Shown here: positions 6,423 to 10,242 of the stretch, piece after piece
Layout: the number at the start of each line of letters is the position of its first letter
Position numbering within the stretch: position 1 is the stretch's first letter
Assembly (NCBI GenBank): GCA_002490995.1
Contig: DKVC01000293.1
Coordinates: 33,016-43,257 of the forward strand
Reading direction: 5' to 3'
DNA length: 10,242 nt
Origin: Lachnospiraceae bacterium UBA7188
GTDB lineage: Bacteria > Bacillota > Clostridia > Lachnospirales > Lachnospiraceae
Position numbers and translations under genes: made by a program
Notes under the pieces: generated by a model
Told to the model about the DNA's origin: nothing
The model's database searches: none
The model's input: the letters and a program-made list of their open reading frames with translations, nothing else

Positions 6423-7571
6423 GTGGACAATGTGAGAAAATGGAGCGGGATAAAAGTTAACCGCCCTGTGGGAGGAAGGGCATTTGCTTGGATTGCGGCA
6501 ATCTGTCTGTCGCTCTCCCTGCTGACGGCAGGATGCGGACAGGAGGCGGAGAGCGCAGGGAATTCCGGCGGTGCAGTCAGTGCGCAGAACCCGGGCGACG
6601 GGGCTGTGGGCGGCGAGGGAAAATCAGAGGACAGAGATCCGCAGGGCAGCGGAGTGTCGGAGGGCGCGGAGAATGCTGACGGTAACACGGCATCCTACGG
6701 TGCGGAGAATCCGGAAAGCGGCAAGGCTTCGGACGGCAGCAGCGCCGGAAATGCGGACGGCAAGGCTTCTGAGGGCAGCAGCGCCGGAAATGCAGACGGC
6801 AAGGCTTCGGACGGAAACAGCGCCGGGAATGCGGATGACGGAGTTTCTGAGGGCAGCAGCGCTGGAAACGCAGGCAGCAGCGCATCAGACAGTGCAGGAC
6901 AACAAGGAAGCGAGAGCAGTAGGGGTGGCTCTGACAGCGCAGGAAATCAGAAATCAGGCACCGCCCCGGAAGCCATTAATTTCGAGCAGATTTACGATGC
7001 AGCAGAAGCGGAGCTGACAGGCAAGGTGCATCTTGCGACACAACTGTCAGGTTACACCGGAGACGGATATTTAGCGGGGTTCGAGTCAGATGGGGACAGC
7101 TGCTCCTTTCAGGTAGAAATTCCTGCAGCGGGAAGTTATGACATTACTGTCATCAGCGCCGGAATGGGCGGAGAGAAGACCAACGGCATAACGGTGGACG
7201 GAGAGACGGCTGGAAGCTTTGTGACGGCTTCGGAGGAATTCGGGGAGGCGGTGCTTCAGCGTGTCTATCTGGAAAGCGGCGCACATACCATTGGTATCCG
7301 GACGGAATGGGGGTGGATAGGTGTGGATGCCCTGAAAATCAAAACCGCAGAACGCCTGCCGGAGAGCGTATTCCAGGTGGAGAATGCTCTGGCGAATCCC
7401 AATGCCACGGAGAGCGCAAAAGGGCTGATGGCCTATCTGCAGGATATCTACGGAAGCTACATCCTGTCCGGACAGCATTCGGACAAAGGGGTGGGAGGCC
7501 CTGAAATCCTGGCGCTGAAGAAAGTGAACGGGGACAAAACTCCTGCCGTGCTGGGACTGGATTTCATCTAA
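6423..7571 (+). CDS. Lipoprotein CBM35-GH26 beta-mannanase, 5' part ending at a premature TAA
   Basis: GTG 6423 follows an AAAGAGG site by 9 bases. The 382-residue frame opens with a basic region, a hydrophobic stretch (WIAAICLSLSLLTAG) and Cys38 in a lipobox-like TAGC, so it would be lipid-anchored outside the membrane. Residues about 40-185 form a Gly/Ser/Ala/Asp-rich linker with four 13-residue repeats. Residues about 190-308 look like a CBM35 (AEAELTG..., SGYTGDGYLAGF, WGWIGVDALKI), a mannan or uronic-acid binding module. GH26 begins near residue 320 (SAKGLMAYLQDIYGSYILSGQH). It stops at LGLDFI followed by TAA at 7569, exactly where the family continues as xYTPSRV. The same frame resumes directly after the stop, so this and 7572-8360 are two halves of one gene. 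This half has no catalytic residues. Confidence 0.85.
   Translation: MDNVRKWSGIKVNRPVGGRAFAWIAAICLSLSLLTAGCGQEAESAGNSGGAVSAQNPGDGAVGGEGKSEDRDPQGSGVSEGAENADGNTASYGAENPESGKASDGSSAGNADGKASEGSSAGNADGKASDGNSAGNADDGVSEGSSAGNAGSSASDSAGQQGSESSRGGSDSAGNQKSGTAPEAINFEQIYDAAEAELTGKVHLATQLSGYTGDGYLAGFESDGDSCSFQVEIPAAGSYDITVISAGMGGEKTNGITVDGETAGSFVTASEEFGEAVLQRVYLESGAHTIGIRTEWGWIGVDALKIKTAERLPESVFQVENALANPNATESAKGLMAYLQDIYGSYILSGQHSDKGVGGPEILALKKVNGDKTPAVLGLDFI
6723..6878 (+). repeat. Four 39-bp tandem repeats in the lipoprotein linker
   Basis: Units run 6723-6761, 6762-6800, 6801-6839 and 6840-6878. They encode KASDGSSAGNADG-type blocks with increasing divergence in unit 4. This makes a flexible spacer between the lipid anchor and the CBM35, and copy number is likely to vary among strains. 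Confidence 0.9.
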
Positions 7572-8360
7572 TATACCCCTTCCAGGGTGGCAAACGGTTC
7601 TTCGGGGATATCTACAAAACTGGCCATCAATTTCGACGCCATGGGCGGAATCAACACGTTTTGCTGGCACTGGAACGCGCCGGAGAAGTACCTGACGGAT
7701 TCCGAGCCCTGGTACCGGGGTTTTTATATGGAAGCCACAAATATTGACCTGGCGGCTATTATGAACGGTGAAGACGAGGAAGGGTACGAACTGCTGCTGC
7801 GGGATGTTGACGCCATTGCGGAGCAGATTGCCATTCTCCAGGAGGCGGATGTGCCCATTCTGTTCCGGCCGCTCCATGAGGCTTCCGGCGGATGGTTCTG
7901 GTGGGGCGCTTCGGGGCCGGAAAGCTATATCGAACTGTGGAAACTGGTATTTCAGCGGATGACGGAGTACCATAAGCTGAACAATATTATCTGGGTCTGG
8001 AACGGCCAGGATGGGGACTGGTACCCGGGCGACGAGTATGTGGACATCATCGGGGAGGACATCTATCCCGGCAAGCAGGTCTATCTGTCCCAGAGCGGGA
8101 AATTCAGCCAGGCTGTGGAGTACACGGATTCCCCCAGGATGATTGCCCTGACGGAAAACGGCTGCCTCTTTGACCCGGATCAGGCGTTTCGGGATCAGGC
8201 GCCCTGGCTCTGGTTCTGCACCTGGAGCGGTGAGTTTGTGGTGAAAAATAACCTGCCGCTGCTTTCCGAAGAGTACACGGAGGAAGCCATGGTGAAGAAG
8301 GTTTATGAGGACGAACGGGTTATTACCCTGGACGAGCTGCCGGACTGGAAGCATTATTGA
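7572..8360 (+). pseudogene. GH26 beta-mannanase catalytic part, separated from its 5' half by the stop at 7569
   Basis: This continues in the same frame as 6423-7571 and contains nearly the whole GH26 barrel: INTFCWHWNAP, RPLHEASGGWFWWG with the acid/base Glu (codon 7878-7880), NNIIWVWNGQDGDWYPGD, and ALTENG with the nucleophile Glu (codon 8154-8156), ending WLWFCTWSGEFV and LPDWKHY. GH26 enzymes hydrolyse internal beta-1,4-mannosidic bonds with retention. A restart at GTG 7587 is possible (257 residues) but has only a weak AGGG upstream, lacks the signal peptide and the first barrel strand, and would stay in the cytoplasm. The intact product would be about 645 residues, a normal size for a lipoprotein CBM35-GH26. 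Apart from the single stop I see no other damage, so the lesion is recent, a sequencing error, or a readthrough site. Confidence 0.82.
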
Positions 8361-8387
8361 GTATGACTGGCGGTTTGTGTGCATCTG

Positions 8388-8467
8388 CAACAAAACTCCC
8401 AGGCAATTCCCTTTATTGCCTTGCTTTCATGCGAGGTGGAGAAGCCGGATGCATGGAAGTTTTGTTG
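8388..8467 (+). other. Inverted-repeat cluster able to fold as a three-way junction
   Basis: An outer 10-bp perfect stem pairs 8388-8397 (CAACAAAACT) with 8458-8467 (AGTTTTGTTG). Inside it, 8401-8407 (AGGCAAT) pairs perfectly with 8415-8421, and 8426-8432 pairs with 8451-8457 with one G-T wobble. The region fills most of the 135-base gap between the two GH26 genes. No known RNA family is recognised; the AGGCAAT hairpin could alone be a weak terminator. Confidence 0.35.
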
Positions 8468-8495
8468 ACATGCAGTATGAATTGGAGACAGAAAC

Positions 8496-9463
8496 ATGAG
8501 CAATAAAATTGATAGACCTGTCAATCCCGACGCACAGCAGTGCGTAAAAAACGTGATGGCATATCTTTCCGAAATTACGTACCATAAAGTGGTGACAGGC
8601 CAGCATACCAAGACGATGGCCATGGAGGAGCTTCAGCAGAACAGGAAAATCACGGGAAAAGAGCCTGCCCTGCTTGGCTTTGAACTTTTATCCTATTCGC
8701 CGAATATCAATTACAGCGACACCGATGAGGAATGCATGACCGAGGTGACGGAAAATTACGGTACGCTGAAGCGCGCCTGGGAGTGGGCGGAACAAAAGGG
8801 GCTGATTACCTTCACATGGCATTGGTTTTCCCCTCTTGGAGGGCGGTCAAAGTCTTTTTTCTCACGCAACACGGACTTCGATGCAGGCAGGGCGGTTATA
8901 GAGGGAACTTCCGAATACAGGGCACTCCTTTCGGATATGGATATGATGGCAGGGCTGCTCCGTTCGTTCCGGGATAAAGGAATTCCTGTTTTGTGGCGGC
9001 CTTTCCATGAGGGAGACGGCGATTGGTTCTGGTGGGGCGCAAAAGGGGCGGATACCGTTAAGAAGCTGTATCGGATCATGTATGACCGCTATACAAATGT
9101 CCATAAGCTGAATAATCTGATTTGGGTGTGGAATGCACCGGTGCCGGAATGTTATCCCGGCGACGACAGGGTGGATATTATTTCCAGGGACATGTATCCT
9201 GAAGCGCACGTACATACTTCCTGCGCTGAGCAGTATCGCCAGCTTACGGAAATCACCTCACAGCCTAAAATAACGATTATCGGGGAAATCGGGAGCCTGC
9301 CGGATTTAACGCCATACACAACGAAAAAACAGGCTGGTCAAGCTATATGACATGGTGCGGCCCGTTTTGCCTTGGCGAAGGATTTAACAGCTTTGACTAC
9401 CTTAAGACGCTGTATTCCAGCCCTTATGCCGTGACTAAGGAGGAGCTGCCGGAGCTTTATTAG
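8496..9463 (+). pseudogene. Leaderless GH26 beta-mannanase, frameshifted near the 3' end
   Basis: ATG 8496 follows a GGAGA site. The open frame runs to TGA at 9348-9350 (284 residues). It covers most of a GH26 barrel: GLITFTWHWFSPLGG, WRPFHEGDGDWFWWG with acid/base Glu172, LNNLIWVWNAPVPECYPGDDRVD, and IIGEIGSLPD with nucleophile Glu264. After an A6 run at 9324-9329 the reading leaves the family pattern. One extra A would restore GWSSYMTWCGPFCLGEGFNSFDYLKTLYSSPYAVTKEELPELY in one continuous stretch (shown here as key blocks GWSSYMTW, LGEGFNSF, EELPELY) to TAG at 9461-9463. That segment is the last barrel strand and helix, so the short product is probably unfolded or inactive. There is no signal peptide, so the enzyme would act on imported manno-oligosaccharides. 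It is a diverged paralogue of the upstream GH26, not a recent copy. Confidence 0.85.
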
Positions 9464-9690
9464 AGCACATTGTCCTTTCTGAAAGAGCGGTCTCGGAAAC
9501 TCAATAGTGAATAGGCAGGAAAGGCAGAGTTTGAGAAATGAGGAGGATACAGAATGGATGATTGTGGGGATTGAGTGGTCCGGAAAGGATAATGGATAAA
9601 AATGGGCATGCTTTTTAAGCCTGTCGGAAAACAGGACTGAAAGAATCCAGAAGTAGGAGACATGATTTACGACGCTGCCTGTACCTGCTG
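9464..9690. other. Intergenic region between GH26 and the transposase
   Basis: These 227 bases hold no supported gene. There is one good Shine-Dalgarno (GGAGG at 9542-9546) ahead of ATGs at 9554 and 9558, but the frames stop after 6 and 13 codons. This may be a gene start cut off by rearrangement. The left end of the insertion sequence should lie here or just beyond 9660, but its terminal repeat cannot be identified without the other end. Confidence 0.4.
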
Positions 9691-10242
9691 CTAATAGCGG
9701 GCATCCAGATGGATGCAGATACCGATCATGGTCGCCATGTAAGAATAATGCTCCTTTGTGTGTATGAACATGCGGTGCAGGCCGTAATCATTAAGGATAC
9801 GGTTGTTGATGCGTTCCGTGGCGGTGCGTTGTTTATAGATCTTCCTGTAGGCATCTGTGCCACGGGGGACATCGGTGTAAAGCCGGATATCCCAGTCAGG
9901 CCGGGTCTTGACGACCCTTCCATATTTGGAATCCGTGCAGGAATTTTTACATTTGGAACAATGTTCTTTCCCATAGGGGCAGCGCCACATGAGGTAACCG
10001 CTGGATTTGTCATAACCATTGGGCTTCATGCGCAGCTTTTCCTGGCATAATGGTGTCCCATCTTTGTCAATGGTGATGGTATCAGGGATTGTTTTTGGCC
10101 GGCCGCATTTATCGTTCAGGTCGATGAATGCCCGTATCTCCTTTTTCTGGAGGATCCGGTAGGTGGGGTAGTTGTCCATGGCAGAGTCCAGGCACATGTT
10201 TTCAATGGAAACAGCCGGCATATGCTTTTCCAGTTCATGGAA
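9691..10242 (-). CDS. DDE-type insertion-sequence transposase, C-terminal part (partial at window edge)
   Basis: The frame is open from the right edge (first residues FHELEKHMPAVSIEN) to TAG at 9691-9693, so the N-terminal part lies beyond the window. An RNase H-like DDE fold is indicated by VSIENMCLDSAMDNY, where the Asp of LDSAMD is a likely catalytic residue. A cysteine-rich insertion follows (WRCPYGKEHCSKCKNSC), then RTATERINNRILNDYGLHRMFI, whose Glu is the likely third catalytic residue. The C-terminus is YMATMIGICIHLDARY. This fits the large IS4/IS1182-like DDE_Tnp group; the exact family is uncertain. It is on the strand opposite to all other genes, directly beyond the damaged GH26. 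Whether the element is complete cannot be judged here. Confidence 0.8.
   Translation of the reverse strand, partial: FHELEKHMPAVSIENMCLDSAMDNYPTYRILQKKEIRAFIDLNDKCGRPKTIPDTITIDKDGTPLCQEKLRMKPNGYDKSSGYLMWRCPYGKEHCSKCKNSCTDSKYGRVVKTRPDWDIRLYTDVPRGTDAYRKIYKQRTATERINNRILNDYGLHRMFIHTKEHYSYMATMIGICIHLDARY

Noticed and set aside
7086..8393. Minus-strand open frame of 435 codons crossing the GH26 stop
   Set aside because: It is antisense to clear CBM35 and GH26 coding sequence and shows no family motif; the open length is a codon-bias shadow.
8465..8495. TTGACA at 8465-8470 as a -35 promoter box for the second GH26
   Set aside because: No acceptable -10 box lies 16-18 bases downstream; that position already overlaps the ribosome site and start codon.
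9321..9335. Programmed -1 frameshift site in the second GH26
   Set aside because: The zero-frame phase is ACG AAA AAA CAG, so the A AAA AAC heptamer is not in the correct phase for tandem slippage, and I see no obvious downstream hairpin or pseudoknot. A plain indel is simpler.
9604..9636. CCTGT/ACAGG hairpin near 9620 as a terminator for the transposase
   Set aside because: The stem is only about 5 bp and no T-run follows on either strand at the right place.

Overview
The window looks like a gut Clostridia (Lachnospiraceae-type) chromosome. Shine-Dalgarno sites are strong (AGGAGG class), several starts are GTG, and the gene set is typical of that group: DUF624/YesL membrane proteins next to sugar-ABC binding proteins, a cytoplasmic GH36 alpha-galactosidase, and a lipoprotein CBM35-GH26 mannanase. 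This is inferred from gene content and style; no marker gene is present.

Layout. (1) Bases 1-34 are the last codons of a DUF624 gene whose 3' end is almost identical to that of a second DUF624 gene at 1509-2153. (2) 53-865 is the C-terminal part of a sugar-ABC solute-binding protein that has lost its signal peptide and N-terminal lobe. It is followed by a long hairpin (932-969) and an AT-rich remnant of a winged-helix regulator with KVGDK repeats (about 1071-1391). (3) 1509-2153 is an intact DUF624 membrane protein. (4) 2160-3290 is an AT-rich block: a GNAT acetyltransferase with an unusual C-terminal tail, then a frameshifted mosaic carrying pieces of a RhuM-family protein and ending in a second copy of that tail. 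(5) 3310-6344 holds an intact GH36 alpha-galactosidase and a uridine-phosphorylase-like protein. (6) 6423-9463 holds two consecutive GH26 beta-mannanase genes. One is a secreted lipoprotein with CBM35, broken by an in-frame TAA; the other is leaderless and broken by a frameshift in an A6 run. (7) 9691-10242 on the minus strand is the C-terminal part of a DDE transposase that runs off the window.

Taken together this reads as a galactomannan or galacto-oligosaccharide locus. The lipoprotein GH26 would cut mannan at the cell surface, an ABC transporter (only a binding-protein remnant is seen) would import oligosaccharides, and leaderless GH26 and GH36 would finish cleavage inside. Much of it appears to be decaying: the binding protein, the regulator fragment, the RhuM mosaic and both mannanases are damaged as read, while GH36, the phosphorylase, DUF624 and GNAT are open. 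I see no defence system, CRISPR array or RNA gene that I can support. The most unusual items are the shared tail on two unrelated neighbouring reading frames, the paired lesions in the two GH26 genes, and a potential three-way-junction RNA fold between them.
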